DNA of 64,000 nucleotides from Tunturibacter psychrotolerans (GTDB lineage Bacteria > Acidobacteriota > Terriglobia > Terriglobales > Acidobacteriaceae), in NCBI RefSeq assembly GCF_040359615.1, contig NZ_CP132942.1, forward strand, positions 4,464,001 to 4,528,000, read 5' to 3'. Within the stretch, counting starts at the first letter, position 1; every line of letters starts with the position of its first letter. Positions 34,414-44,397 of this stretch are shown here, one piece after another. The notes below the pieces were generated by a model. That model did not search any database. It was given only the letters and a program-made list of their open reading frames with translations, and was not told the DNA's origin. The position numbers were made by a program, and so were the translations under genes.

Positions 34414-35190
34414 TTGACGTCCATGAAAACAAGAAGTGACATTGTTGTCGTCGGGCTGGGAGAAGTGGGGAGTCCGCTCTTCGACCTCATTTCCAAACAC
34501 CACCACACAATTGGGGTAGACATTTCACCACCACTCGAAGAAATTGAGCAGGTAAACGTTCTCCATGTGTGTTTCCCATTTCAGATCAGGGATTTCGTCA
34601 GCGAGGCAACTCGTTACATCGACTTGTTCAAGCCCAAATTAACGATCATCAACAGTACTGTCGCGGTCGGAACGACCCGGCTAATCGCTCAACGAACAGG
34701 CGCCGCAGTTGTGAACAGTCCCGTACGGGGCAAACACGCGCGCATGGTTGACGAGCTCTGCGAGTATGCCAAGTTCGTGGGAGCGATCGAACCAGCCAGC
34801 GCTCATCTGGCGGCCGAGCATTTCGAGTCCATAGGATTGAAGACAAAGATCCTGTCATCTCCGGAAGCAACGGAACTTGCGAAGCTCACTGAGACAACCT
34901 ACTTCGGCTTAATGATCGCCTGGGCTCAGGAGCTCGAGAGATACTGCGATCAATCGGGAGCCGATTATGAAGAAATCACTTCGTTCTACGACGAAATAAA
35001 GTTCTTTCCTCTTGTGAAATACTTCCCCGGAATAATTGGCGGCCATTGCGTTATGCCGAACATTGAGATTTTGCTCAAGTTTGACGAATCGGTGATTCTG
35101 GAAGCGATCCGCGCATCCAACCGACTGAAAATCGAACGCGAGGCCCGAGCAAAGGTTGTCGCACCTAGCATCGAGAAAGTTGCTATCTAG
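34414..35190 (+). CDS. Truncated UDP-sugar dehydrogenase-like NAD-binding protein
   Basis: A 258-residue protein. A Rossmann motif (DIVVVGLGEVGSPLFDLI) opens a domain like UDP-glucose/UDP-ManNAc dehydrogenases, with the INSTVAVGTT segment. The middle helix region has ATELAKLTETTYFGLMIAWA and a final GIIGGHCVMPN. The last resembles the GGxCxP/GGHCIP motif of the catalytic cysteine region. The C-terminal UDP-binding domain of the usual ~430-residue enzyme is missing. It could be a reduced dehydrogenase or a distinct family. TTG 34414 fits GGAG at 34403-34406 better than ATG 34423. Confidence 0.7.
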   Translation: MTSMKTRSDIVVVGLGEVGSPLFDLISKHHHTIGVDISPPLEEIEQVNVLHVCFPFQIRDFVSEATRYIDLFKPKLTIINSTVAVGTTRLIAQRTGAAVVNSPVRGKHARMVDELCEYAKFVGAIEPASAHLAAEHFESIGLKTKILSSPEATELAKLTETTYFGLMIAWAQELERYCDQSGADYEEITSFYDEIKFFPLVKYFPGIIGGHCVMPNIEILLKFDESVILEAIRASNRLKIEREARAKVVAPSIEKVAI

Positions 35191-35201
35191 CTGTGTCTAG
35201 C

Positions 35202-36476
35202 ATGAGTAGGAATCCAAACAGCGTTGTCGATGGTGATTTAGGACGGTCCGTCACTGCCTCAGCCATAACGTCACGACCACGGTTGGCCGGCAAAAGAGCC
35301 GGTATGGTAGTGTTCTCTCTTTATCCTGCCGATCCAAGACCCCGCCGCGCCCTGGACGCGCTCATCAAAGAAGGTATGGAAATAGACCTCATTTGCGAGG
35401 GGAATCAGAGTTCGACGAGGCGGGAATTGCTGCACAACCTCGAGGTCGTACGAATACCTATTAAGCATTACCGCGGGGGCGCCCTTTCCTACGCTTATCA
35501 GTACTCTGCTTTCATTCTTGCCTCAGCCGCAATTTTGGCTTTGCGTTCGTTTCGGAGGCGTTATGACCTAGTATACGTTCACAACATGCCCGACATTCTC
35601 ATCCTAAGCGCGCTTCTTCCAAAGCTATTCGGTGCGAAGGTCATTCTCGATCAACACGATCCTATGCCTGAATTGATGCAGACGATCTTTAACTTAAACG
35701 AAGAAAGCCTTGGCGTTTGTATGATCCGTCGTCTCGAAAAATGGAGCATCGCGCGCGCCGATTTGGTAATTACCGTCAATATGGCTTGCAGGCGAATATT
35801 CTCTGAGCGCAGTTGCAGCCCCACAAAAATAGGCGTAGTAATGAATTCCCCTGACAGCAAGCTTTTTCCATATCGTTCTGCGCGATCTTATCCTGCCCCC
35901 ACGCACGACCGGCCGTTCATTATCATGTACCACGGGTCTTTAGTAGAACGTAATGGCTTGGAATTGGCTGTGGATGCCCTAGCTTATCTTTTCAAAACAA
36001 TCCCAAGAGCAACACTCCGGATCTATGGACTTAGCACGCCGTATCTAGAGCAGGTCATGAACAAAGTTCGCAGCTTTGGTCTAGAAAGCAATGTGTATTA
36101 TCGCGGAGTTAAGAAATTAGAGGAACTGGCGCACGAAATCGAAGATTGTGATGTGGGCATTATCCCCAATCAACGAAACGCATTCACAGAAATCAACACA
36201 CCAACTCGTATCTTTGAGTATCTGGCTCTTGGCAAGCCGGTTATTGCTCCACTCACACCAGGTATTCAGGACTACTTCGACGCGAATTCTCTGCTCTTCT
36301 TTGAGCCCGGGGACCCAAAGGAGCTCGCAAAGACAATAGAATATGCGGCCACGCACACTGCAGAGATCGCTGCTGTTGCAGAGCGTGGGCAGCAAGTCTA
36401 TTTGGCGCACACGTGGCAGCAAGAGAAGGAGACGCTTGTGGGTTTGGTGGTTGGGCTTATCAGAGAGAATGCTTAA
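35202..36476 (+). CDS. Glycosyltransferase family 4
   Basis: A GT-B fold glycosyltransferase of about 424 residues. The acceptor half includes VYVHNMPDILILSALLPKL and VILDQHDPMPEL. The donor half has MYHGSLVERNGLELAVDALA and the nucleotide-sugar binding region NTPTRIFEYLALGKPVIAPL. Retaining transfer of a sugar to the lipid-linked repeat is expected. ATG 35202 and an upstream GTG 35193 are both possible; neither has a clear ribosome-binding site. It begins within 12 bases of the preceding stop. Confidence 0.9.
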   Translation: MSRNPNSVVDGDLGRSVTASAITSRPRLAGKRAGMVVFSLYPADPRPRRALDALIKEGMEIDLICEGNQSSTRRELLHNLEVVRIPIKHYRGGALSYAYQYSAFILASAAILALRSFRRRYDLVYVHNMPDILILSALLPKLFGAKVILDQHDPMPELMQTIFNLNEESLGVCMIRRLEKWSIARADLVITVNMACRRIFSERSCSPTKIGVVMNSPDSKLFPYRSARSYPAPTHDRPFIIMYHGSLVERNGLELAVDALAYLFKTIPRATLRIYGLSTPYLEQVMNKVRSFGLESNVYYRGVKKLEELAHEIEDCDVGIIPNQRNAFTEINTPTRIFEYLALGKPVIAPLTPGIQDYFDANSLLFFEPGDPKELAKTIEYAATHTAEIAAVAERGQQVYLAHTWQQEKETLVGLVVGLIRENA

Positions 36477-36581
36477 CTCAGCGTCGTCGGGGGCCTGATG
36501 AGATAGGTCAGAGCTTTCGTGCTCTAACGCTTGGCGCAGAACGCAATCGAACCTTCAACCATTCCAAGATAAGCATCTGAC

Positions 36582-38249
36582 ATGATCGGCGTAATAGCAA
36601 ACGCAGCAGAGCATAATGTTATTGTCGAATTCTTCGAACTGTTCAAGACTCCTTGGGAGTTCTATCGGGGAGGTCGGCGATATGATGTCTTGCTCTGTGC
36701 TGGAGATAGCAACTTTGACGGAGACACCGCAAGGCTGATTCTGATCTACGCAAGTGGGAACTCAACATTTGACGGAGGACAAATCGAGAGTACCTCTCGA
36801 AGAAGTAAGACCACCTTATTGCACAACGGAAGCCGGATCCCGATCTATGGGGACAGCACTACCTTCCGAGAAGAGGTGTCACGTCTGTTAGTTGATGAGG
36901 AATCTCAGCAGACTGTGATCCACCAACACCAATCATGCATGGGCCTCGTGGTACGACTAGGCTATGACCTTTTCAGTGAAGTTGGTATTTTGCTAACAGC
37001 GGGGCAGCCTGCGGCTTACGCCGCCATACCGACCCTGGATCTACACATAGCGCTGTTACGGGATTTAATCGTCGCGAGCGGGGTCCCACTGATTGAGATT
37101 CCACCGGTTCCGGAAGGATATCGATTCGTAGCTTGCCTGACCCATGACGTTGATCATCCCTCAATTCGTCGACACAAATGGGATCATACGATGTTCGGGT
37201 TCTTGTATCGCGCTATCGTGGGGTCTTGGGTCAATTTCTTCCGGGGACGCATTGGTGTGCGAGCATTGCTCAAGAATTGGACAGCTGCACTGAAGTTACC
37301 TTTTGTATTTATGGGTTACGCCAAAGACTTTTGGAGCAGTTTCGATGATCGTTACTTCGAACTGGAAAAAGGGCTCCCTTCAACATTTTTCATTATCCCG
37401 TTCAAGGACGAGCCCGGAAGGAACTCTGGCGGCTTGGCACCGGCCTTTCGTGCTGCTCGCTATGGCGCTCAAGACATTGCAGATACGATCGAGAAAATCG
37501 TGAGCGCCGGCTGCGAGGTGGGATTGCATGGGATCGACGCGTGGATCGACAGCACTAATGGAAAGAAAGAACTTGAGGAAATTCGGCGGTTAACAGGAGA
37601 ATCTCACATTGGCGTGAGGATGCACTGGCTCTACTATGATCAGCAATCGGCCTCTGCGCTTGAGAGTGCCGAAGCCTCCTATGATTCCACGGTCGGATAC
37701 AAAGAGACTGTGGGGTACCACGCTGGGACAACGCAGGCTTACAAGCCACTCCAAGTGAATAGACTCCTTGAATTACCAATGCATGCCATGGATACTGCTC
37801 TGTTTTACCCGGCTTATATGGGCCTCTCTCAACGGCAGGCGGCCGAAATCCTTAGGCAATTGACAGACAATGTAAGCGATCTCGGTGGTTGTATAACGAT
37901 TAACTGGCATGATCGTAGCCTCGTTTCGGAGAGATTGTGGGATGCATGTTATCGGAGTCTAATTCAAGACTTGAAAGATAGAAAAGCATGGTTCGCAACG
38001 GCCGGACAGGCAGTCGCGTGGTTCCGAAAGCGACGGTCGGTTGTATTTGATATTGACGGTAGTAAGCCGAATGCTGTGCGCGCCAAGGTCACGGCTCATC
38101 ATCGAAATTCAGGGCCTGACCTCCGATTGCGAATCTATAGTCCGCAGGAATCGAACGAGAACGGCGCTCACCGCTCGGAAAAGTATGTTGACATCATATT
38201 CAACGAGAACATTAACGTTCCCGTCTCCTGTGGAGTCGCAATTGAATAG
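36582..38249 (+). CDS. Polysaccharide deacetylase-like protein (DUF7033-type N domain)
   Basis: A 555-residue protein. The first ~170 residues are an uncharacterised alpha/beta region like those preceding deacetylase domains in exopolysaccharide loci. The NodB-like part begins at ~185 with ACLTHDVDH, the metal-binding T-H-D-V-D motif. GCEVGLHGIDAW supplies the second histidine motif and INWHDRSL a later one. Expected to remove N- or O-acetyl groups from sugars or act on the growing chain. The C-terminal ~60 residues are beta-rich. The 3' end overlaps the TTG start of the next gene by 8 bases. Confidence 0.8.
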   Translation: MIGVIANAAEHNVIVEFFELFKTPWEFYRGGRRYDVLLCAGDSNFDGDTARLILIYASGNSTFDGGQIESTSRRSKTTLLHNGSRIPIYGDSTTFREEVSRLLVDEESQQTVIHQHQSCMGLVVRLGYDLFSEVGILLTAGQPAAYAAIPTLDLHIALLRDLIVASGVPLIEIPPVPEGYRFVACLTHDVDHPSIRRHKWDHTMFGFLYRAIVGSWVNFFRGRIGVRALLKNWTAALKLPFVFMGYAKDFWSSFDDRYFELEKGLPSTFFIIPFKDEPGRNSGGLAPAFRAARYGAQDIADTIEKIVSAGCEVGLHGIDAWIDSTNGKKELEEIRRLTGESHIGVRMHWLYYDQQSASALESAEASYDSTVGYKETVGYHAGTTQAYKPLQVNRLLELPMHAMDTALFYPAYMGLSQRQAAEILRQLTDNVSDLGGCITINWHDRSLVSERLWDACYRSLIQDLKDRKAWFATAGQAVAWFRKRRSVVFDIDGSKPNAVRAKVTAHHRNSGPDLRLRIYSPQESNENGAHRSEKYVDIIFNENINVPVSCGVAIE

Positions 38250-39369
38250 TCCAGGGACGAAGTTGACGAACCGTAAAGGCATATCATTGCAGATCAACAC
38301 AGTGACGCAAACGACACACGATTCCTTCCTCGTCGGATCGAATGACCGAATCTTGATCACGGGCGCAGCAGGTTTTATTGGATGTCGCGTCGTCGATAGC
38401 CTAGCGAATAGAGGGTTTCGGAATCTCTTGTGTTTTGTTAGGCCTTCCAGCGAACTAACAAGTCTTGAAGCCATCATCGCCCGTCGTTCCTCGGGCGCAC
38501 GAATTGAGATCATCGAAGGCAACCTCCTCTCTCGTGGGGATTGCGAAGCTGCGTGCAAAGACACCGCCGTCATCCTTCATTTGGCTGCTGGGACTGGTGA
38601 GAAGTCCTTTCCGGATGCATTTATGAACTCGGTGGTAGCGACGCGCAATCTGCTCGAGGCCAGTCTCCGACATAGGCGTCTTCAGAGGTTTGTTTTAGTC
38701 AGTTCGTTTGCCGTCTACACGAATCGCCAAAAGTCCCGGCGATTGGACGAATCATGTCCAGTGGAGCTACATCCTGAACGCAGCGGCGACGCCTACTGCT
38801 ACGCCAAAGTCAAGCAAGAGCAAATCGTCGCCGACTATGCAAAGAACTTCGGCATTCCATACGTTGTGGTCAGACCTGGCAGCGTTTATGGTGCAGCCAA
38901 CTCTGAGGTTACAGGCCGGGTGGGTCTCGGCACATTTGGACTCTTCCTACATTTAGGCGGATCGAATTCTGTCCCGTTTACATACGTTGATAACTGCGCG
39001 GATGCGATCGCACTAGCTGGCCTAGTGAAGGGAGTTGATAGCGAGATATTCAACGTCGTGGATGATAACCTTCCCTCGAGCCGGCAGTTCTTGCGCCAGT
39101 ACAAAAAACAGGTAAGGCACTTCAAATCACTTTATGTGCCGCACGTGATGAGTTACGCGTTCTGCTGTTTGTGGGAGAAGTATTCGAAATGGTCGAAGGG
39201 GCAATTGCCGCCCGCTTTCACCGAGAGTCGCTGGCATAGCGAGTGGAAGAAGACAAGCTACAGCAACGATAAATTGAAACGTCAACTGGGCTGGAAACCG
39301 AGAGTCTCTACGGAAGAGGGATTACAAAGATATTTTCAAGGTCACGAAACAGGCAAACAGTATGCTTAA
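38242..39369 (+). CDS. NAD-dependent sugar epimerase/dehydratase (extended SDR)
   Basis: A 375-residue extended SDR enzyme. NAD motif RILITGAAGFIGCRVVDSL; serine region LVSSFAVYT; catalytic Y-x-x-x-K in YCYAKVKQEQ; later VVRPGSVYGAANSE. Substrate cannot be told; it is probably a nucleotide sugar epimerase or reductase. TTG 38242 is selected because GGAG at 38232-38235 lies 6 bases upstream and gives a short overlap with the previous gene; in-frame TTG 38287 and GTG 38302 are alternatives. Starts further upstream would overlap the deacetylase gene extensively. Its stop overlaps the next gene by 8 bases. Confidence 0.85.
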   Translation: MNSPGTKLTNRKGISLQINTVTQTTHDSFLVGSNDRILITGAAGFIGCRVVDSLANRGFRNLLCFVRPSSELTSLEAIIARRSSGARIEIIEGNLLSRGDCEAACKDTAVILHLAAGTGEKSFPDAFMNSVVATRNLLEASLRHRRLQRFVLVSSFAVYTNRQKSRRLDESCPVELHPERSGDAYCYAKVKQEQIVADYAKNFGIPYVVVRPGSVYGAANSEVTGRVGLGTFGLFLHLGGSNSVPFTYVDNCADAIALAGLVKGVDSEIFNVVDDNLPSSRQFLRQYKKQVRHFKSLYVPHVMSYAFCCLWEKYSKWSKGQLPPAFTESRWHSEWKKTSYSNDKLKRQLGWKPRVSTEEGLQRYFQGHETGKQYA

Positions 39370-40519
39370 GGTGGCCATTGTGGGATGCGGAAAGATTGCC
39401 GATGCCCACGCCTCTCAAATCCAAAAGCTGGAAGGATGTGAGATCGTTGGCGTGTGCGACCGAGAGCCGCTGATGGCCAAGCAGCTCTACGAACGCTTCC
39501 CGGCAAAACGGTACTTCACCGATCTTTCTGAACTTGTGAGCGAGGCCCGACCAGACGTTGTACACATTACCACGCCGCCCGAGAGTCACTTTGAGATTGC
39601 CAGATTCTGCCTCGAGAATGGCTGTCATGTATATGTAGAGAAACCCTTTACTGTTGATGCGGAGGAAGCGCAACGACTCGTCGATCTAGCCAACCAATAC
39701 GGGCTTAAGCTAACAGCAGGTCACAACTACCAATTCAGTCACGCTGCGCGACGCATGAGAGCGCTAGTTGAGGGTGGCTACCTGGGTGGGGCTCCCGTAC
39801 ATATGGAAAGCCACTATGGGTATGACCTTGGTGATCCCAGCTATGCGCGAGCGCTACTAGGTGACAAGAATCATTGGGTCCGCCGACTGCCGGGAAAATT
39901 GCTTCAAAACATCATCAGTCATGGGATTGCGAGAATCGCAGAATTCCTGACCAGCGAGTCGCCTCACGTAGTTGCGTACGGCTTCACCAGCCCGCTTCTC
40001 AAGGAAATCAACGAGGGCGAATTCGTAGACGAACTTCGAGTCGTCATTTGCGAAGAGGAGCGAACTACAGCTTATTTTACCTTCTCCTCCCAGATGAAGC
40101 CGTCCCTGCACGAGTTTCGCATTTATGGTCCGAAGAATGGCCTCATTCTTGACCAAAGTCACGAAATCTTGCTGCAGCTTCGCGGCGCGAAATTCAAGAG
40201 CTATGCTGACCATTTTGTTCCGCCTGTGCTATTCGCGAAACAGTACATCGGAAACCTGCGCGAGAACGTGAGGTCATTTCTGGCGAGAGATTTCCATATG
40301 GATTCTGGCATGAAGTACTTGATTGAGTCCTTTTACCATTCGATTCGCGAGCACACTCCTGTTCCCATTCCTTACCGAGAAATTCTGCTCACCGCGAAAA
40401 TCATGGACGCTATCTTTGATCAGCTTCGTGCCGGCCGGTCACAGGATGGCCTGGTCTTTGAAGAAAGTCCCCCTCCGCTGGGGCGGTCGTCCGCTCAAGC
40501 TAACGTCCAGCTGTTATGA
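39362..40519 (+). CDS. Gfo/Idh/MocA-family oxidoreductase
   Basis: A 385-residue NAD(P)-dependent oxidoreductase. Rossmann motif VAIVGCGKIADAHASQI, family lysine in HVYVEKPF and the GHNYQFSHAARR segment. The C-terminal domain is longer than in the protein at 31591, with GKLLQNIISHGIARIAEFL and extra helices near the end. It may oxidise or reduce a sugar-linked intermediate together with the SDR enzyme it overlaps by 8 bases. Substrate not determinable. Confidence 0.87.
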   Translation: MLKVAIVGCGKIADAHASQIQKLEGCEIVGVCDREPLMAKQLYERFPAKRYFTDLSELVSEARPDVVHITTPPESHFEIARFCLENGCHVYVEKPFTVDAEEAQRLVDLANQYGLKLTAGHNYQFSHAARRMRALVEGGYLGGAPVHMESHYGYDLGDPSYARALLGDKNHWVRRLPGKLLQNIISHGIARIAEFLTSESPHVVAYGFTSPLLKEINEGEFVDELRVVICEEERTTAYFTFSSQMKPSLHEFRIYGPKNGLILDQSHEILLQLRGAKFKSYADHFVPPVLFAKQYIGNLRENVRSFLARDFHMDSGMKYLIESFYHSIREHTPVPIPYREILLTAKIMDAIFDQLRAGRSQDGLVFEESPPPLGRSSAQANVQLL

Positions 40520-40552
40520 CCCCTACTCTCGATTCCTGCTCCTAGCGATACG

Positions 40553-41971
40553 ATGCCTCCTTCTTTAGCGCTATTACTCTGGTTTGGCCTTCTATTGTGG
40601 CTACTCCACTTTGACCCCGCCAATGTTTCTCAGACCTCATCGGCTTTGTGGGTGCCTGTGATCTGGATGTTCATCCTGGGGTCGCGGCTGCCGTCGCAGT
40701 GGCTCGGCGGCCAGATGGGGATTGCGGCTCATTCTCTCGAGGAAGGGAATCCCTTGGACCGCACAATCTCATCTGCCTTGATCTTGCTCGCAATTGGTAT
40801 CCTGATATCGCGGTCCTTCAGGTGGGGCCAGTTCTTAGCTCGCAATGTCCCCCTGATGGCATTCCTTTCTTTCGCTCTGCTGAGTGTCATATGGTCCGAC
40901 TCTTCCCTCGTCGCATTAAAGCGGTGGTTTCGAGACCTCGGCAACTATATGGTGATCCTTGTCGCCTTGTCCGATCGCCGCCCGCTGGAGGCTGTCCGCG
41001 CGCTGCTTCGCCGCCTTTTCTTTCTACTGATTCCACTTTCCATTGTGCTTATAAAGTACTACCCCGAAATAGGTAAATCATGGGATCCATGGACCGGTAT
41101 CGCTCAGTATTCGGGTGCCACAACGGGCAAGAACATGCTCGGCGTACTGTGTCTTGTCAGTGGGCTCTTCTTTTTTTGGGATACGGTGACGCGCTGGACC
41201 GACCGCAAGGAGCGACGAGCGAAACGGATCATGCTTCTGAACGTTGCATTCATCGCCATGACGCTCTGGCTCCTCTACATCTCCGACAGCGACACCTCCC
41301 GCATTTGCCTGGTGGTCGGCTGTCTGGTGATCGCAGCAGCACACAGCAAGGCGGTCAAGCGCCGTCCTGCTCTGCTCACGGCACTGATTCCGCTCGCAAT
41401 CTGTGGATACCTTGTCTTGGCAGTCGGCTTTGGGATCAACATTAGCGCGATGGTGGCGGAGCTCGTAGGCCGGGACCCCACCCTAACCGACAGGACCAAA
41501 ATATGGAGCTTCCTGCTTAGCATGAAGACCAGCACGCTCTTTGGTACTGGTTACGAAAGCTTCTGGCTGGGTCCTCGCCTCGAGTGGTTCTGGCAGAACG
41601 CTGGCCTCGGGCACATCAATGAGGCACACAATGGTTTTCTCGAAGTCTACCTCAACCTCGGTATCATTGGACTCTCCCTGCTTGGTTGGTTCTTGATCGC
41701 CAGCTATCGAACCATCTGCACGAGGCTCGAGTCATTTTCCGCCTTCGGGTCGCTCACTTTGGCCTTGTGGACCATATTGCTTTTCTACAGTGTCACCGAG
41801 GCCGGCTTCAGAAGTGGTTTGATGTGGCTCACGTTCCTTCTGGGAGCGATCGTCGTCCCTGCACGGCCGTCGGGAAAGGCACGCATTCTCGACAACTCCG
41901 CGTTCGGCAGCGCTGGGGCCAAAGAGATGCTCTCCCGCGTTCCTTTGGAAGTCACAGCGTCGCTAAGATGA
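40553..41971 (+). CDS. O-antigen ligase/polymerase (Wzy-like)
   Basis: A 472-residue membrane protein with about eleven to twelve spans. The Wzy_C/O-antigen-ligase region is visible in the C-terminal half: a large loop with LVGRDPTLTDRTKIW, then GTGYESFWLG, NEAHNGFLEVYLNLGIIGLS, with the R and H residues expected for lipid-linked glycan polymerases. It would polymerise repeat units in the periplasm. The gene is visibly more GC-rich than the genes before it, and this continues to about 48.9 kb, suggesting a different origin for this block. Confidence 0.87.
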   Translation: MPPSLALLLWFGLLLWLLHFDPANVSQTSSALWVPVIWMFILGSRLPSQWLGGQMGIAAHSLEEGNPLDRTISSALILLAIGILISRSFRWGQFLARNVPLMAFLSFALLSVIWSDSSLVALKRWFRDLGNYMVILVALSDRRPLEAVRALLRRLFFLLIPLSIVLIKYYPEIGKSWDPWTGIAQYSGATTGKNMLGVLCLVSGLFFFWDTVTRWTDRKERRAKRIMLLNVAFIAMTLWLLYISDSDTSRICLVVGCLVIAAAHSKAVKRRPALLTALIPLAICGYLVLAVGFGINISAMVAELVGRDPTLTDRTKIWSFLLSMKTSTLFGTGYESFWLGPRLEWFWQNAGLGHINEAHNGFLEVYLNLGIIGLSLLGWFLIASYRTICTRLESFSAFGSLTLALWTILLFYSVTEAGFRSGLMWLTFLLGAIVVPARPSGKARILDNSAFGSAGAKEMLSRVPLEVTASLR

Positions 41972-42334
41972 CAATGCAGGTAGCCCGCGAACAGCCGAAA
42001 TTAATTGGTGAGATGCCTTGGAATCTCATCAACTAGACACAAGTCTCGCTATACCAAGACTCGGTGAGTGACGAGTCGTAGTGGCGGAGCGCAACCTACT
42101 AAGCATGAGCTCAAGCTGACGTACATCGGAGACCCGTGGTCATAGATCGATAATGTAAAGGTGTAGGGTGCGCTGATCTGAATAGGTGACGGCTGAGCCT
42201 GCACACTGCTACGCGGAAGCCACACGCGTTCCCAAATGAAGTTGCCCTGTTCAGTCCGGAGCTAACCAACACATCAGTAAAAGCACTCATTCCCAGTAGG
42301 AACAGGCGGCGTTCGTAGAGAAAGGTCGTAGATC
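41972..42334. other. 363-base gap, nothing coding seen
   Basis: No gene or strong hairpin is seen. It contains GGCGGAGC at 42084-42091, matching the last 8 bases of the ops-like core but without the other conserved blocks. It may hold a promoter for the block starting at 42335. Confidence 0.4.
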
Positions 42335-43297
42335 ATGGATACCAAGGCAATTCTGGATCTAAAGAATCAAGTTGTCGCCAAATACGGCGCTTGGGATAGT
42401 AATAACGTGTACTTGGAAGGTGGCCTGTACACCATGGGTGCCGAGATCGTTGGCGACGAAATCAAGCTGCTGCGCGTTGTGCAATGCGTTCTTGATCACA
42501 CGGGGGGAACGGTGGAAGGCCAGCGTGTCCTGGATCTGGGTTGCGGGGAAGGGCTTTACTCGATCGAATTTGCCCGCCGTAAAGCTTTGTGCATGGCAGT
42601 CGAAGGGCGCGAGCCGAGGGCCGAGAAGGTGCGATTCGTCAAAGAAGCCCTGTCCCTTGATAACCTCAGCGTAGTGCAGGACGACGTCCGGAACCTCAGC
42701 GTCGAAAAGCACGGAGAGTTCGACGTCGTGCTGTGTTTGGGAATCCTGTATCACTTGGAAGCGTCAGATTTGGTCTCTTTCGCCGCGAGACTTAGCGAGG
42801 TCTGCCGAAAGATCTGCATTGTGGATACGAGAGTTGCGCTTTGGCCGAAGACCCAATACGTTTGCGACGGCGAAACCTACATGGGAACCTGGGGTGAAGA
42901 GCACTGGCCTGGGGACTCGGAAGAAGTGAAGCTGAGCAGGGTGGGAGCCTCTTTGGACAACGAACGCAACTTCTGGCTATCACGTTCCTCGATCTATAAC
43001 CTTTTGCGCAACGTCGGCTTTACTTCGGTTTACGAGTGTCACATCCCCGCAGAACCAACCAAGCCAGGCGACAGGATTACCTTCGTAGCAATCAAAGGGC
43101 AGCCCTGTCAGCTCCTCAGTGCCCCTTTAATGGCCACGCGGCCTCTCGATGATATGCCGGAGCAACCCCACCCTGAACACAGTAAGACGTTCGATCTGAT
43201 GAGGAACATGAGCCACCATCTGCCGTGGAAGGCCAGACGACTTGGCAAGAAGATACTGGGGTTGAAGGGCGGCCGAACAGCTCTAAGGAATATCTAG
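42335..43297 (+). CDS. Class I SAM-dependent methyltransferase
   Basis: A 320-residue methyltransferase. The SAM motif RVLDLGCGEGLYSIEFA is at ~67-83, with an acidic residue at the end of beta-2 (VEGREPRAEKV) and FDVVLCLGILYHL as motif IV. The C-terminal third (LSRSSIYNLLRNVGF) is typical of sugar or lipid methyltransferases. Expected to methylate a sugar residue of the repeat. It heads a block with an acyltransferase-like and an asparagine-synthetase-like gene. Confidence 0.85.
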   Translation: MDTKAILDLKNQVVAKYGAWDSNNVYLEGGLYTMGAEIVGDEIKLLRVVQCVLDHTGGTVEGQRVLDLGCGEGLYSIEFARRKALCMAVEGREPRAEKVRFVKEALSLDNLSVVQDDVRNLSVEKHGEFDVVLCLGILYHLEASDLVSFAARLSEVCRKICIVDTRVALWPKTQYVCDGETYMGTWGEEHWPGDSEEVKLSRVGASLDNERNFWLSRSSIYNLLRNVGFTSVYECHIPAEPTKPGDRITFVAIKGQPCQLLSAPLMATRPLDDMPEQPHPEHSKTFDLMRNMSHHLPWKARRLGKKILGLKGGRTALRNI

Positions 43298-43330
43298 GTA
43301 GTTTCACAAAAATCTTGGCGCGGGGCGCAC

Positions 43331-44389
43331 ATGACATGGAGGCTTATGGCTAACAAGCCATCACAGACGACGATGGGCGCGAACGGGCAAGCTGCGCAGT
43401 CAATTGACGGGGCGATGCCGCAGTCTCGCCAGGTGGCGCCAGTCAGGCACACCGAGATCCGTATCAAAGGAGAAACCGTATCTGTTCCCTCCGTCAAGAT
43501 TGGCGGAACGACGGTAATAACCAGCGGCAAATGGCTCAAGATAGCAGCTGTTCAGGATGAGGACTTGGTAGAAGGCGAAATGGTCGCCGACCCTGCGTCG
43601 TTCGTTCAGCACCTGAAGGATACGGAGCTTAACGCTGACATCTTCACGTTTGTTCAGAAGCTGCCCCACGCTACGCCGAAGTATACCTACCACTTGGAAT
43701 GGGACAATTTTGCTGTAATCCCTATAACCACGTTTTCGGAGTGGTGGGACACCCGGGCCGAAGGCAGCGTGCGAAGAGCCGTTAGGAAGGCAGCTAAGGC
43801 TGGGGTCGTCGTCAAGTTGATGAAATTCGACGACGAATTTGTGAAAGGTATCGTCGGTATCAATAATGAGGTCCCGATTAGACAGGGTAGGCCCTTCTGG
43901 CATTACCAGAAAAACTTTGACGCGGTAAAGTACGAAAACTCAACCTACGCCGAGAGAAACGAATTCTTGGGAGCGTACTATCAGGATGAATTGATTGGTT
44001 TCATCAGAATGACCTATGCCGACAAGGTCGCCAACATCGTTCAGATACTCAGTATGATAAAGCACTACGATAAGAGGCCTGCCAATGCCCTGATTGCAAA
44101 GGCCGTTGAGATCTGCGAGCAAAAAGCGATCTCCTACCTGATGTACTATAGCTACCTCTACAACGACCTGGACAGTTCGCTCACCGAGTTCAAGCGGCGA
44201 AACGGCTTTGAGAAGGTGCTCCTGCCCCGGTATTACATTCCCCTAACTATCAAAGGAAAGATTGCCTTGAAATTGGGATTCCACCGGGGGCTGCTAAAGA
44301 GTATTCCCAAGCCTCTGCTCAGTCAGCTACTAAAAATTAGAAGCCAATGGAATGCGCGCAGACTAAAGGCCGTTGAAGGGATTCTCTAG
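43331..44389 (+). CDS. GNAT/FemAB-like acyltransferase
   Basis: A 352-residue protein. Residues ~140-300 have GNAT/FemAB features: GSVRRAVRKAAKAGVVVKLM (a helix common in FemAB-type proteins), EFLGAYYQDELIGFIRM and RRNGFEKVLLPRYY. It may transfer an acyl or aminoacyl group to the polysaccharide. The N-terminal ~45 residues are low complexity. ATG 43346 has GGAGG at only 3 bases, so ATG 43331 remains possible. Its neighbours, a methyltransferase and an amide-ligase-like protein, suggest decoration of the glycan with an amide-linked group. Confidence 0.72.
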   Translation: MTWRLMANKPSQTTMGANGQAAQSIDGAMPQSRQVAPVRHTEIRIKGETVSVPSVKIGGTTVITSGKWLKIAAVQDEDLVEGEMVADPASFVQHLKDTELNADIFTFVQKLPHATPKYTYHLEWDNFAVIPITTFSEWWDTRAEGSVRRAVRKAAKAGVVVKLMKFDDEFVKGIVGINNEVPIRQGRPFWHYQKNFDAVKYENSTYAERNEFLGAYYQDELIGFIRMTYADKVANIVQILSMIKHYDKRPANALIAKAVEICEQKAISYLMYYSYLYNDLDSSLTEFKRRNGFEKVLLPRYYIPLTIKGKIALKLGFHRGLLKSIPKPLLSQLLKIRSQWNARRLKAVEGIL

Positions 44390-44397
44390 GATCAGGA

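Noticed and set aside
42084..42091. Third ops-like site (GGCGGAGC)
   Set aside because: Only the final 8 bases match; the other two conserved blocks are absent, so chance is likely.
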